From Bdellovibrio sp. (GTDB lineage: Bacteria > Bdellovibrionota > Bdellovibrionia > Bdellovibrionales > Bdellovibrionaceae): a stretch of 64,000 nt of DNA. This document shows positions 8,179 to 17,240 of the stretch, piece by piece. The position numbers and the translations under genes were made by a program. The DNA lies in assembly GCA_014376435.1 (NCBI GenBank), contig JACMRL010000015.1, forward strand, positions 62,001 to 126,000. The letters run 5' to 3'. Under the pieces are notes generated by a model. It was not told the DNA's origin and did no database searches. It saw nothing but the letters and a program-made list of their open reading frames with translations. Each line of letters starts with the position of its first letter. Position 1 is the stretch's first letter.

Positions 8179-9110
8179 TTACGGATAAGTTTAGCAGCCG
8201 TTGCCATCTCAGATGACATATTTTTAATCCATTGCTCGTGAGGTTTCAAGTTTAAGAATAGGCCATAGCTTGCGCAGGTTGAGTATATATTGCCAGGGTC
8301 ACGTAAATGATCTTGTTCTGGATTATTCTTAAATACATCAATCGCGATGGCAAAAAGACTTAATTTTGAGGTCAGGGGATTTAAAATAAAAACCGGACTA
8401 CCGGAATCTCCCTTGCACACTCCGCCTGATTTCCATTGGTCTAAAGAAAAGTAAGGATCTTTTGTTTGTGAATCAGTAATAACCGCGTTAGCGCGGAACA
8501 GCTGACCGTTTAATTTGGTATGCGAAATATTTGAGGTATCTTTTAAATCTGAAGTTTTTCCGAAGCCAGCCATCACGACACTGTATTCATTTGATTCGAA
8601 ATCTTTTCCGTTTGTGTAATCTAGCATGAAGTCGTGATCAGTCGGGCGATCTAAAAAGATTAAAGCTAAATCAGTTCGGGAAGCCAAATCAATTTCATCC
8701 GTGGTTTCAACATGTTTATAGTTTGGATGAACGCGGTAAGTATGAACGCTGAATACATCGCGCGAGCCGCGTAATTCTGCATTACGGGGAGTCGGATTTA
8801 AAACAACGCGCATCTTTGTGCTGTTCTTCGCAATACAGTGAGCCGCAGTTAGTACAATTTGTGGTTCAATAAGCACACCCGAGCAGAGGCCGAAAAATAC
8901 AGGTTTGTCCGCGCCAAAGTCGATTTCTTGCGCGATCATCACCGTACGCTGAGCGATCGAATCGTCTTTTTGTACAGGTTTACCATTTAAAATGCTTTGG
9001 TCATTCCGGGTTTTATCTAGAAATTGTGGATCGGCACAGCCGGTTATAATGCAAGCGACCATAAGAATGCACAGGGTGATAAATTGGTAGATCAAACGTG
9101 ACGGTATCAT
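8175..9110 (-). CDS. Secreted trypsin-family (S1) serine protease, probable lipoprotein
   Basis: This 311-residue protein has an N-terminal export segment ending IITGC, so Cys25 may be lipidated. The chymotrypsin-fold triad is complete: TAAHC (His91), TDLALIF (Asp147) and GDSGSP (Ser236). ILNGKPV near residue 40 could be the activation-cleavage N-terminus. Counting back six from the catalytic Ser gives Gly at the S1-pocket position where trypsin has Asp, so Arg/Lys specificity is doubtful. The residue after the catalytic Ser-Gly is Ser instead of the usual Gly. Expanded sets of exported S1 proteases are known in predatory Bdellovibrio, where they help digest prey. The partner substrate is unknown. 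Confidence 0.9.
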   Translation of the reverse strand: MIPSRLIYQFITLCILMVACIITGCADPQFLDKTRNDQSILNGKPVQKDDSIAQRTVMIAQEIDFGADKPVFFGLCSGVLIEPQIVLTAAHCIAKNSTKMRVVLNPTPRNAELRGSRDVFSVHTYRVHPNYKHVETTDEIDLASRTDLALIFLDRPTDHDFMLDYTNGKDFESNEYSVVMAGFGKTSDLKDTSNISHTKLNGQLFRANAVITDSQTKDPYFSLDQWKSGGVCKGDSGSPVFILNPLTSKLSLFAIAIDVFKNNPEQDHLRDPGNIYSTCASYGLFLNLKPHEQWIKNMSSEMATAAKLIRN

Positions 9111-9306
9111 AGAAGATTTCTATTCAAATACAGAGCCGTTTTAAGTGAATTGTATGAGATTACATCGATAAGAAAGTGTCTACGAATGAGACAGTGACAG
9201 ATCTTGAAGTTTTTCAGGGTAAAAATTCGAGGGACCAATGTCTAGACCGCTTGGCTTAATCTAGATAAACGCAACTGTAACGGATATCTTTAAAATGAGG
9301 TTCCAA

Positions 9307-10044
9307 ATGAAAAATATAGTTATTTTAATTTTATGTATTTCATCGCACTGCTTGGCCCAATTACCAGAAAGTTTTCTTTGTCGAAAAGAAGCCATTAATT
9401 TTATCAATGGAAAAAGTACAGTTAAAAATTTAAATTGGGTAAAACAGCGTAATGATCATAATAGCTTTCAGGTTTTTCGTGCGCAAATTCATTTTAATGA
9501 GTGGATTGAACTTAAAACGGATCTTAAATTTGCTCCAGCGATCTCTTTTTTTAACGAAAAAAAATACACAGATTACAAATTAAATAGTAATTGTGAATTG
9601 TTAACTTCAACCAGCGGAGTTTTGGATATTTTCCAAAATGAATTAGTCGATACGTCTAAAGATTTTACCAGCAAAGATTTACAAAAATTGGTTGGCAGCG
9701 GAAAATCCGGAATTATTTATTTATATTCTCCAAAGATGACCTATTCCATGACAGAATTTTCTCGCATAAAGAAAGGCCTTATGAAAAGTGGTTATGCATT
9801 GACCGCTTTAATGGATCCTTACGTGGACCCTCAAGTAACGGCTACTTTTGCGAAATCACTGGATTTACAATTTAAAGGCCGTCGCATGGCTTCGTTAGAT
9901 CTTTATATGATGAATGGCCTAGATCATTATCCGACTCTATTTTTCTATTCGAATAATAAATTATACCCACATAAATTATCAGGTATTCATGATGAGAAAA
10001 ATATAAAAAACTTGCTGGCGCAATGGAAAGCAGAATTAAAATGA
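9307..10044 (+). CDS. Exported protein with thioredoxin-like C-terminal region
   Basis: The start at ATG 9307 is preferred over ATG 9295 because GAGG (9297-9300) is a good ribosome-binding site for it. It gives 245 residues with a signal peptide (MKNIVILILCISSHCLA). The C-terminal half, SGIIYLYSPKMTYSMTEF, then GYALTALMDPY and HYPTLFFYSNNKLY, has the strand-helix-strand and cis-proline (YPT) pattern of thioredoxin-like proteins, but the CxxC motif is missing, so a redox role is unlikely. The stop overlaps the start of the next gene (ATGA), so the two are translationally coupled. This assignment is an inference from pattern only. Confidence 0.55.
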   Translation: MKNIVILILCISSHCLAQLPESFLCRKEAINFINGKSTVKNLNWVKQRNDHNSFQVFRAQIHFNEWIELKTDLKFAPAISFFNEKKYTDYKLNSNCELLTSTSGVLDIFQNELVDTSKDFTSKDLQKLVGSGKSGIIYLYSPKMTYSMTEFSRIKKGLMKSGYALTALMDPYVDPQVTATFAKSLDLQFKGRRMASLDLYMMNGLDHYPTLFFYSNNKLYPHKLSGIHDEKNIKNLLAQWKAELK

Positions 10045-11255
10045 ATAAATTATTAATAGGTATTTTGCCTATTTTCGTTTCTAGTTCATCTTACGCACAG
10101 TGCATAGCGCCGGTTGAATATGTTAAATTTACAGGTGTAGCGGCTCAGCCAGAATCTAACGGAAGTGTGACACTGGGAACCTATTCGCGCATAAGCCCCG
10201 ATGGAAAATTTGTGCTGCGCTCGATTGCTGGCTCGCATACATCGAAAGTGACGTTAAATGAGATATTTACAAATACCAACGGGAAAAAGCTGGCTCGATC
10301 GTACAATACGCGGATGGATAACGAAGCTTTTCCGGTGCAAGGAACTTGGCGGTACGTGGTTGATCCGGGCGGAGATCATTATCAACCAAAAGAAATTTTA
10401 AATAAACAGAAAGACGCCAGAAAATCTTTCAATGGCGGCATCAATGGTTTCTATACAGCTGCGGCGGAGCTACCAAGTTTAGACCCAAATTCTATAAAAA
10501 TTCTTTCTTTATCAGGCCCGACAACATCAAACAACGAAGCTACCGAGCTTACAACCGCAGTTGTTTATCTAAAGAAAAATAGCTCAGGCCAATATGAATT
10601 TGATAAAGAATCCAAGCGAACTTCGATTTGTGGAAATTTGAAAAATGAAAAAATGTTTACGATGCCGATGATCTCGGTAGACGGTACTGAATTTTCAGCG
10701 GTACCGACTTCCCCGGCGAACGGTAAGCCGTCATCAAGAATTTATAAGCTAGAGGGCGCAAACTGTATCTTAGATGATGATTTGGGTTTTATAACTGCAA
10801 AAACTATTTTTGGATTCGCGCGTGACGGTAAAAAAGCTCCAGTTATTTTTATGGGAAATTCTGTGATGGATAGCGAAGAAGTGGGAAAAAAAATTAATGT
10901 TTCTGGAGTCCACTATTATGATCGTGATTTAAAGAAATCTTTTTATATTGGGGATCGTAGCACGGATTTACAGGTGGATGCATTCCCGGGCGCCACTAAA
11001 GATGGGCGTATCATCGTGGGCGCTAAGTGGAAAGAGATTCAAAAGGATGTGCCCGTCGAGCAGTCTGGCTACGTAATCATGGATCCATTTCAATCTGAAT
11101 CAATGAGAAAATTACCTGACCATATGAGGCCTAAAAAATGTATTACACGCTCTGAAGTTGCAGCAGCAGAAAAAGAGCAAGCGGGTATTTACGGGCTAAC
11201 TTTCAGCGAAAACCAAAGTAATCCAGTTTCAGGTTCAGCCGCGACCAATCGGTAA
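10041..11255 (+). CDS. Exported protein of unknown function
   Basis: The protein has 404 residues from ATG 10041, which overlaps the stop of the preceding gene. A signal peptide is evident (MNKLLIGILPIFVSSSSYAQ), with cleavage likely after SYA. The mature part alternates strand-like segments such as SRISPDGKFVLRSIAG, YKLEGANCILDDDLGFI and FARDGKKAPVIFMGN, which vaguely suggests a beta-propeller or WD-like periplasmic fold (repeated SPDGKFV-like and DGRII stretches). No catalytic motif is recognised. Coupling to the thioredoxin-like gene implies that they act together in the envelope. Confidence 0.6.
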   Translation: MNKLLIGILPIFVSSSSYAQCIAPVEYVKFTGVAAQPESNGSVTLGTYSRISPDGKFVLRSIAGSHTSKVTLNEIFTNTNGKKLARSYNTRMDNEAFPVQGTWRYVVDPGGDHYQPKEILNKQKDARKSFNGGINGFYTAAAELPSLDPNSIKILSLSGPTTSNNEATELTTAVVYLKKNSSGQYEFDKESKRTSICGNLKNEKMFTMPMISVDGTEFSAVPTSPANGKPSSRIYKLEGANCILDDDLGFITAKTIFGFARDGKKAPVIFMGNSVMDSEEVGKKINVSGVHYYDRDLKKSFYIGDRSTDLQVDAFPGATKDGRIIVGAKWKEIQKDVPVEQSGYVIMDPFQSESMRKLPDHMRPKKCITRSEVAAAEKEQAGIYGLTFSENQSNPVSGSAATNR

Positions 11256-11426
11256 GTTTCAGTCAGTACCGGCTTTGTGTTAACGGAAGTTTCAAAAAAA
11301 CGTCTATTCTGTTAACAGAAAAATCTGACTTTGAATTATTTTATTTTTTTTCAAAAAATTCCACACAAAGGTCTTAAGTCAAAGGTCTTGTTCACCGAAA
11401 GATTGTGCAGAGCAATGAGGTGCAAG

Positions 11427-12410
11427 ATGAAAAAAACGAATCAACTGATCTTAACATTAACGGTAGCAACAATGTTTACGGCTTGCGGTAAAACAAGTTT
11501 TACTGAAATTCAGGAAGCCAGCTTAGCCAAAGCTGAAGTTCCAGCAGAAGTGGTAGACCCAGTCAATCCAGTTATTGTGGACCCCGTTGTACTACCAAGC
11601 TTTAAACTTTCAAACGGTGCGTGTAACCAAGACTCTTCAACAAAAGTCTTATCATGTATGAGTTGCGATATTCCCGCGACTCCGCCGGTTCGTCAGCTTT
11701 CAGTAAAAGCACAAGCCTTAGTTGATTCCATGTACTTAGCTTGCCAAATTTCCAATAAATCAGATCAAACAAATTTCAGACCTACAAAAGAGCAAATCAT
11801 TGAAAAATTAAATCGTGGTTCTGATGCTTTATACCCTGATTCAAATCGTACGGCGCAAATGGAATTAGTGATTCAGGGTTTAACAAATGCAAACGATAAC
11901 TCTTTACGTAAAAAAATGTTCGGTGGCTTATGGTATAAACCACCTTATTCAGATGCTTTCGAAACCTATTTTGGTCTAACTGTACAAGAAGCTAAAAGTA
12001 CATTTTGCTGGAATGGCGATAAAAAAACTCCAACGTTCACGGATCCAACCGGGGTTTACTCGATTGATTACTTGAATTGTCAATACAACTCAGATCCTTT
12101 CAGTTGCAAAGAAAAACCAGCTTACGTGACGGCGCAAGTTTACCGTAATCAGTTGAAAAATGTTTTAGCTAAATCAATCTCTCAGCCTTATGTGGGAGTT
12201 GCGCAACCAACAAAATCATGTGCTTGGGATAAATTCGAAGGCGACGATGTAATCGAAACTAAGAAGTTAATCAAAAAATGGAAATCAGAGGGTCGCACGA
12301 TCGCAATGGAAGTAACGAATGGTAACGGCGTAGGATACTGCGGTATCGCGGCGGAATCTTCTGTTCGAGTTGGTATGACGGTGGCGATTGGTACTTACTC
12401 TTGCCAATAG
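11427..12410 (+). CDS. Cysteine-rich lipoprotein of unknown function
   Basis: Start ATG 11427 has GAGG six bases upstream and begins a lipoprotein signal (MKKTNQLILTLTVATMFTAC, lipobox Cys20). The frame is open further upstream, but those starts lack a ribosome-binding site. The 327-residue product has a Pro/Val-rich linker (PAEVVDPVNPVIVDPVVLP) near residues 35-60 and then a globular part with several Cys residues, including CMSCDIP, FCWNGD, DYLNCQYNSD and the terminal YSCQ. No family was recognised; extracellular disulfides are likely. About 170 bases separate it from the gene before it. Confidence 0.6.
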   Translation: MKKTNQLILTLTVATMFTACGKTSFTEIQEASLAKAEVPAEVVDPVNPVIVDPVVLPSFKLSNGACNQDSSTKVLSCMSCDIPATPPVRQLSVKAQALVDSMYLACQISNKSDQTNFRPTKEQIIEKLNRGSDALYPDSNRTAQMELVIQGLTNANDNSLRKKMFGGLWYKPPYSDAFETYFGLTVQEAKSTFCWNGDKKTPTFTDPTGVYSIDYLNCQYNSDPFSCKEKPAYVTAQVYRNQLKNVLAKSISQPYVGVAQPTKSCAWDKFEGDDVIETKKLIKKWKSEGRTIAMEVTNGNGVGYCGIAAESSVRVGMTVAIGTYSCQ

Positions 12411-12442
12411 TTTCTAATTGATTTGAATTTTTAAAATTTAAT

Positions 12443-12634
12443 TTAGCCGTAGGCTTTGTTAGCAACAAAGCCTTTTACTTTTTCGTTGTTCACGTTGTAA
12501 GTAATTTGAATTGGGTTGCAACAGACTTCGCAGTCTTCAATATAAGTCTGCGTTTGCTCGGTCGATACGTCTAGAATCATCGAGATTCGTTCGAAGCAAA
12601 ATGGGCATTTAAAGAATTTTTCGATTTCGTCCAT
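12443..12634 (-). CDS. CPXCG-motif zinc-ribbon protein
   Basis: The 63-residue protein has two cysteine pairs, KCPFCFE near residue 10 and DCEVCCNPI near residue 36, the layout of the cysteine-rich CPXCG small-protein family. Such proteins bind a structural zinc; their role is unknown. It is followed on the same strand, upstream in transcription, by the PilZ gene with a gap of 22 bases, so the two may be co-transcribed. Confidence 0.8.
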   Translation of the reverse strand: MDEIEKFFKCPFCFERISMILDVSTEQTQTYIEDCEVCCNPIQITYNVNNEKVKGFVANKAYG

Positions 12635-12656
12635 GGGGCTATTAGATAATGGAAAT

Positions 12657-13130
12657 TTACAGAAAGTAAAGTTTCATCAGCGTTAGCCAACAGGCTAAGG
12701 TTAAAAGCAAGCCAATTACGGCGATACTTTTTGTAAAGCGTGATTCTTTTAAATCAGATAAAGGCATTTGTTGGATGCGCGCCGATAATCCTTGCACAAG
12801 ATTCAGTCGTTGCATGCGATCTAATTTAAAAAAATGAACACCAATTAAATTTTCAAATGAACTGATTTTCTCAATTCGGATCACCACGGCGTAACAAGCC
12901 ATTTGTTCTGAACCGGGAACTGAAAATTGAATCTTAATCATTTCTCCTAATTGCGGAGAAAGATCAGATGGGGCCGTAAAAGAAAGTCCGGTTAACGAGA
13001 TATCTTTGATTTCGGTGTTTTCTTCCCAGGACCTGCGTTCAGCTCCCGAAAGACGAATTAAATTATTATCGATTGTATCGAGTATATAGCGCGGGGCGCG
13101 GGCATGATATCTTGCTAATGAAGTTGTCAT
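12657..13130 (-). CDS. PilZ-domain protein with C-terminal membrane anchor
   Basis: The 157-residue protein carries a PilZ domain, the usual cyclic-di-GMP receptor: an arginine-rich segment RYHARAPRY at the N-terminus and the D-S-G motif DISLTGLSF near residue 45, then GEMIKIQFSVPG and LIGVHFFKL. The last 25 residues (SIAVIGLLLTLACWLTLMKLYF) form one membrane helix, giving a tail-anchored receptor. The Arg spacing is not a clean RxxxR (RYHARAPR), so ligand binding is likely but unproven. It is divergent from the phosphatase-ppk pair. Confidence 0.8.
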   Translation of the reverse strand: MTTSLARYHARAPRYILDTIDNNLIRLSGAERRSWEENTEIKDISLTGLSFTAPSDLSPQLGEMIKIQFSVPGSEQMACYAVVIRIEKISSFENLIGVHFFKLDRMQRLNLVQGLSARIQQMPLSDLKESRFTKSIAVIGLLLTLACWLTLMKLYFL

Positions 13131-13224
13131 CTTCGTTACTTATCGGTGTTTACTGACCTTATCTTGACTTGAGTCAGCAGCTAGAAATGTTAATATTAAG
13201 TATTAGCAACACCGAGGTCTAGCT

Positions 13225-13827
13225 TTGAAAAAAATGGCGGCATTCATTCTATTTATTTTGTTCGCCGCGTTTGTTTATCGAAGTTCGGTTTTCCGAATTT
13301 CCCAAAATTTCGGCGTCGTCGAAGATGGAAAACTATATCGCTCGGCCCAGTTGAATGAAACTGAAATGGCCGAGATTGTTCAGAAATATCAAATTAAAAC
13401 GGTGATTAGTTTAAGAGGCTCTCCAGGGCGAACCATGTTTTACGAACCCGAAAGCGAGACTTTAGCCAAGTTAGGTGTGCGCTACGAATTTATCGGTATG
13501 AGTGATGATCATTTTCCACACCAGGATGAAGTTAAAAAATTAATCGAGATTTTTCAGAATGCACCAGGACCAATTCTTATTCACTGCCGAGTCGGTGCGG
13601 ATCGTACCGGAATGGTGGCGGCGCTTTACGAAAAAGTTATTCAGAATAAAACAGTCGATGAAGCGCTAGAGCAAGTTTCATTTAAATATTGGCATGTGCG
13701 TGCATTTCATCCGGCAATGAGCGATTTTATTAGACATACCAAAGATTTAAATTGGGTAAAAAACGAATACAATGTTTGTGCTGCGGAATATTCTGCTTAC
13801 CGAAAGCCTGATTATGCCTGTCCGTGA
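13225..13827 (+). CDS. Dual-specificity/tyrosine phosphatase, membrane-anchored
   Basis: TTG 13225 is chosen as start because GAGG (13214-13217) lies seven bases upstream; ATG 13234 is too far from it. The 200-residue protein has an N-terminal hydrophobic anchor (AAFILFILFAAFVY) and a cysteine phosphatase loop HCRVGADRTG, with Cys121 and Arg127 as the CX5R catalytic pair. GVVEDGKLYRSAQLNE and IKTVISLRG match the DSP family that includes plant-like and bacterial inositol or protein phosphatases. The 3' end overlaps ppk by 14 bases, so its activity may be tied to phosphate metabolism; the substrate is not known. Confidence 0.82.
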   Translation: MKKMAAFILFILFAAFVYRSSVFRISQNFGVVEDGKLYRSAQLNETEMAEIVQKYQIKTVISLRGSPGRTMFYEPESETLAKLGVRYEFIGMSDDHFPHQDEVKKLIEIFQNAPGPILIHCRVGADRTGMVAALYEKVIQNKTVDEALEQVSFKYWHVRAFHPAMSDFIRHTKDLNWVKNEYNVCAAEYSAYRKPDYACP

Positions 13828-15979
13828 AAAAAAAACGGATAGCGTAAAAAAAGTAATTAGAAAAAAACGCCGCGATAAGGTGGTTGAACATCCGCGTTCT
13901 TCCGCACTTATTTTTAGTAACCGTGAATTGGGTTGGTTAAATTTTAATTTGCGGGTTTTAGCCGAAGTGGAAGATCCGTTAACGCCACTACTAGAGCGCG
14001 TAAAATTTTTATCGATTTCAAGTTCTAATTTAGATGAATTTTTTATGAAGCGAGTCGGTGGTCTGAAGCGCCACGTGGCTTACGGTGTATCCGCTAAATC
14101 ATCAGATGGGCAAACGCCCGAAATGCAGTTGGCGATGATTATGAAGCGCTTACCGGCGATGTTAAAAAAACAAAAAGAAGCGTATCTGTTATTAATGAAA
14201 GAGCTTAAAACAAATGGCTGTGAAATTACTCCGTACAAAGATTTAAAAGAATCAGAAAAAAAACAGTTACATCATTATTTTAATCAAAATATTTTTCCGG
14301 TATTAACGCCCTTATCGGTTGATCCGGGACACCCGTTTCCGTTTATTTCGAATTTATCAACTTCGCTGGGAATTTCTTTATTGAACCCCAACAATTCAGA
14401 CGAAAAATTATTCGCACGCGTGAAGATTCCGCGCGTGGTAAATCAATGGATTTCGGTTGAAGGAACAAAAAAGTGGATCCACTTAGTGGACCTGATACGT
14501 GCGCATTTGCCAGAGCTATTTCCTTCAATGACGGTTGCTGGGCACGTTTTATTTCGCGTTTCTAGAAATGCGGATTCAGATCGTGAAGAAGAAGATGTGG
14601 AAGATTTATTAGCGATGATCGAAGAAGAGCTTCGCCAACGTCGTTTTGCCGAAATCGTGCGTATTGAATTTGGTGATTGCACAGATCCCTGGATTAAAGA
14701 ATTTTTAGTTAGTGAACTAGGATTAAAAGAGGAAGACCTTTTTCCGATGGCGGCTGAATTTGACTTAGCAGATTTTTCTTTGCTGACTCAAAATTTACCG
14801 TGGCCACAGCATAAATATCCTAACTGGTCACCGATCGTGCCGAGCACTTTAAGTGATGGGGTTACTTCAATTTTTGAAGCGATTCGTAAAAATGATATTT
14901 TATTACATCATCCATTCGAAAGTTTTTCTTCTAGCGTAGAAAGATTTATTCGTGATGCGGCTCATGATCCAGATGTTTTAGCGATTAAAATGACCTTATA
15001 TCGTACGGGTGATAACTCGCCATTTATTAAATCTTTAATTTATGCCGCCGAAGAAGGAAAACAAGTTGTTTGCCTGATCGAATTAAAAGCGCGTTTTGAC
15101 GAAGAAAGAAATATCTACTGGGCGCAAGAGCTCGAAAATGCCGGAGTACACGTGGTGTACGGCGTTGTCGGGTTAAAAACTCACGCGAAAACCGCGTTAG
15201 TCGTTCGTAAAGAAGCCGACCGCGTGCGATCTTATGCGCACATTGGGACGGGTAATTATAACTCGACCACTTCGAGGGCTTACACGGATATGGGCTTACT
15301 AACTTGCGATGATCGCATCACGCAAGAGCTTGTAGAATTTTTTAATTACTTAACCGGCAAATCTCTGAAGCAAGATTACCAGCATCTTATTCTTGCCCCG
15401 GTAAATATGTTTAATAAAATGAAAGATTTGATTCAGCGCGAGCGTGACCACGCGAAGGCGGGTAAACCAACTTTGATCATGGCAAAGTTTAATAACATGG
15501 AAGAAAATGATATCTCGCTATCGCTTTACGAAGCCAGTCAGAATAAAGTTCCGATTCATTTGATTGTGCGCGGTTTTTGTTGTTTGCGTCCTCACGTAAA
15601 AGGCGTTAGCGAAACAATTCACGTGCAATCTACAATTGGGCGTTTTTTAGAACACTCGCGGATTTTTTACTTTCGTAACGGGCAGGAAGATCCAATCGAC
15701 GGCGACTTTTTTATCGGCTCGGCGGATTGGATGTATCGCAATTTGCACGCGCGCGTCGAAGCAATTACGCCAATTTATGATCGCGTAGCCAAAGAAAAAC
15801 TTTGGACGATGTTACAACTTTATTGGAATGATACAAAGCAGACTTGGTCAATGAGGGCCGATGCTAGCTATGATAAGAAAAAAGAAACCGAGCCTACTTT
15901 GGGTGTTCAGCAAGAATTAATGCGTCTGGCAGCTTCACAGCAAAATGTCACTGAAGACGATTTAGTTACGAAAATCTGA
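13814..15979 (+). CDS. ppk: Polyphosphate kinase 1
   Basis: PPK1 reversibly makes inorganic polyphosphate from ATP. The protein has 721 residues from ATG 13814, a normal length. In order: N-terminal domain FSNRELGWLNFNLRVLAE, head domain, then the two catalytic PLD-like domains with VGLKTHAKTALVVRK (equivalent of the phosphorylated His435 of E. coli), AHIGTGNYN, GRFLEHSRIFYF (equivalent of His592) and SADWMYRNLHARVE. An extra Lys/Arg-rich stretch (KKVIRKKRRDK) precedes the conserved start. Overlap with the phosphatase gene and proximity to ppx, phoU and a PhoBR-like pair place it in a phosphate-homeostasis block. Confidence 0.97.
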   Translation: MPVREKKTDSVKKVIRKKRRDKVVEHPRSSALIFSNRELGWLNFNLRVLAEVEDPLTPLLERVKFLSISSSNLDEFFMKRVGGLKRHVAYGVSAKSSDGQTPEMQLAMIMKRLPAMLKKQKEAYLLLMKELKTNGCEITPYKDLKESEKKQLHHYFNQNIFPVLTPLSVDPGHPFPFISNLSTSLGISLLNPNNSDEKLFARVKIPRVVNQWISVEGTKKWIHLVDLIRAHLPELFPSMTVAGHVLFRVSRNADSDREEEDVEDLLAMIEEELRQRRFAEIVRIEFGDCTDPWIKEFLVSELGLKEEDLFPMAAEFDLADFSLLTQNLPWPQHKYPNWSPIVPSTLSDGVTSIFEAIRKNDILLHHPFESFSSSVERFIRDAAHDPDVLAIKMTLYRTGDNSPFIKSLIYAAEEGKQVVCLIELKARFDEERNIYWAQELENAGVHVVYGVVGLKTHAKTALVVRKEADRVRSYAHIGTGNYNSTTSRAYTDMGLLTCDDRITQELVEFFNYLTGKSLKQDYQHLILAPVNMFNKMKDLIQRERDHAKAGKPTLIMAKFNNMEENDISLSLYEASQNKVPIHLIVRGFCCLRPHVKGVSETIHVQSTIGRFLEHSRIFYFRNGQEDPIDGDFFIGSADWMYRNLHARVEAITPIYDRVAKEKLWTMLQLYWNDTKQTWSMRADASYDKKKETEPTLGVQQELMRLAASQQNVTEDDLVTKI

Positions 15980-16069
15980 ACAAACACAGGCACGTGACTT
16001 TGTCTACATAGCGAAACTTGACTTAAGAAAGTTCTGTACCTAATTCAGTAAAGCAATCATAATTATCTG

Positions 16070-17212
16070 ATGGAAAAAACCGATCATTCTAATTTAAATT
16101 TTTATAAAGATCTTAAAACTTTTAAAGGTACAGCTCATATTTTAAACGATGATAATTACGTCGATTTACCAAATAACTGGTCCGTCATCATCACTGATAT
16201 AAAAGGTTCAACAAAAGCGATTGAACAGGGTCGCTATAAAGACGTTAATATTGTTGGTGTAACGTCTATTATATCAGTGCAAAATTCATGTGGAGACACG
16301 GAAATCCCGTTTATCTTTGGTGGCGACGGCGCAACATTATTTATTCCGAATGAAAAAGTTGAATTTGCGAAAAAAGCCTTAGCGTACAGTCGTTGGAAAG
16401 CAAAAACAGAATTTAACCTACAGCTACGTGTGGCGATTTTGCCAATGACGGTAATTCTGGCGGAAAAAAAATTAATTTCGATTGCTAAAATGAATTTATC
16501 GGGAACCTCATGCATTGCAATGGCGCGAGGCAATGGATTAGTATTAGCCGAATCGTTGACTAAGAAAACAGATCAATTTTTAATTCCAGAAATTATAGAA
16601 ACCGTTGGAAGCCATCAAGGTCTTGAATGTCGTTGGAATCCAATTACATCACAGCATGGGGAAATTATTTCGTTGATTATAAAAGTCGAAGAAAATTCTT
16701 CCAATGACCTAGCTCTTTACCAGGAAATTATTTCAAAAATTAATCAGATTGTTCCTGATTTTCAATTAATCACGGCAAAAAAATTATCCACCGTCTGGCC
16801 ACCCATTCATTTATTTAATGAAGTAAAAGCAAAATATGCCGGTTTGATTAAAACCCCGATTTATCTAGGCTTAGCTTTTTTAGTATTTTTACTCACGCTA
16901 ATCGTGCGTTTGACTAAAAATAATCCTACATCAGCCGTGTCTAAATACCTAAACGAGTTATCTACGAACACAGATTTTTTAAAATTCGATGATACTTTAA
17001 AAATGGTGATCGATGTAAATGATAAGCAAAAAAAAGAAATGATAGATTACCTAGATAATCTTGAAAAAAATGGAAGAATAAAATTTGGTATGCATACCTC
17101 AAAAGAAGCACTCATGACGTGTTATATTCAATCAAAAACGAATCATGTTCACTTCATAGATGGTGGTTCGGGCGGCTATGCGATGGCGGCTAAGTCATTG
17201 AAAGCAAAGTAG
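16070..17212 (+). CDS. DUF3095 nucleotide-cyclase-like protein
   Basis: The 380-residue protein has a class III cyclase-like core: WSVIITDIKGSTKAIEQGRY near residue 33 (the metal-binding Asp strand) and IFGGDGATLFIP near residue 78, then SGTSCIAMARGNGL. This layout is that of the DUF3095 family. A hydrophobic helix (IYLGLAFLVFLLTLIVRL) near residue 265 separates the cyclase-like half from a C-terminal region ending HFIDGGSGGYAMAAKSL. Catalytic activity has not been established for the family as far as I know. It lies downstream of ppk and converges on ppx. Confidence 0.72.
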   Translation: MEKTDHSNLNFYKDLKTFKGTAHILNDDNYVDLPNNWSVIITDIKGSTKAIEQGRYKDVNIVGVTSIISVQNSCGDTEIPFIFGGDGATLFIPNEKVEFAKKALAYSRWKAKTEFNLQLRVAILPMTVILAEKKLISIAKMNLSGTSCIAMARGNGLVLAESLTKKTDQFLIPEIIETVGSHQGLECRWNPITSQHGEIISLIIKVEENSSNDLALYQEIISKINQIVPDFQLITAKKLSTVWPPIHLFNEVKAKYAGLIKTPIYLGLAFLVFLLTLIVRLTKNNPTSAVSKYLNELSTNTDFLKFDDTLKMVIDVNDKQKKEMIDYLDNLEKNGRIKFGMHTSKEALMTCYIQSKTNHVHFIDGGSGGYAMAAKSLKAK

Positions 17213-17240
17213 ACGTCTTTAATGAAAAGTAAATTCAAGC

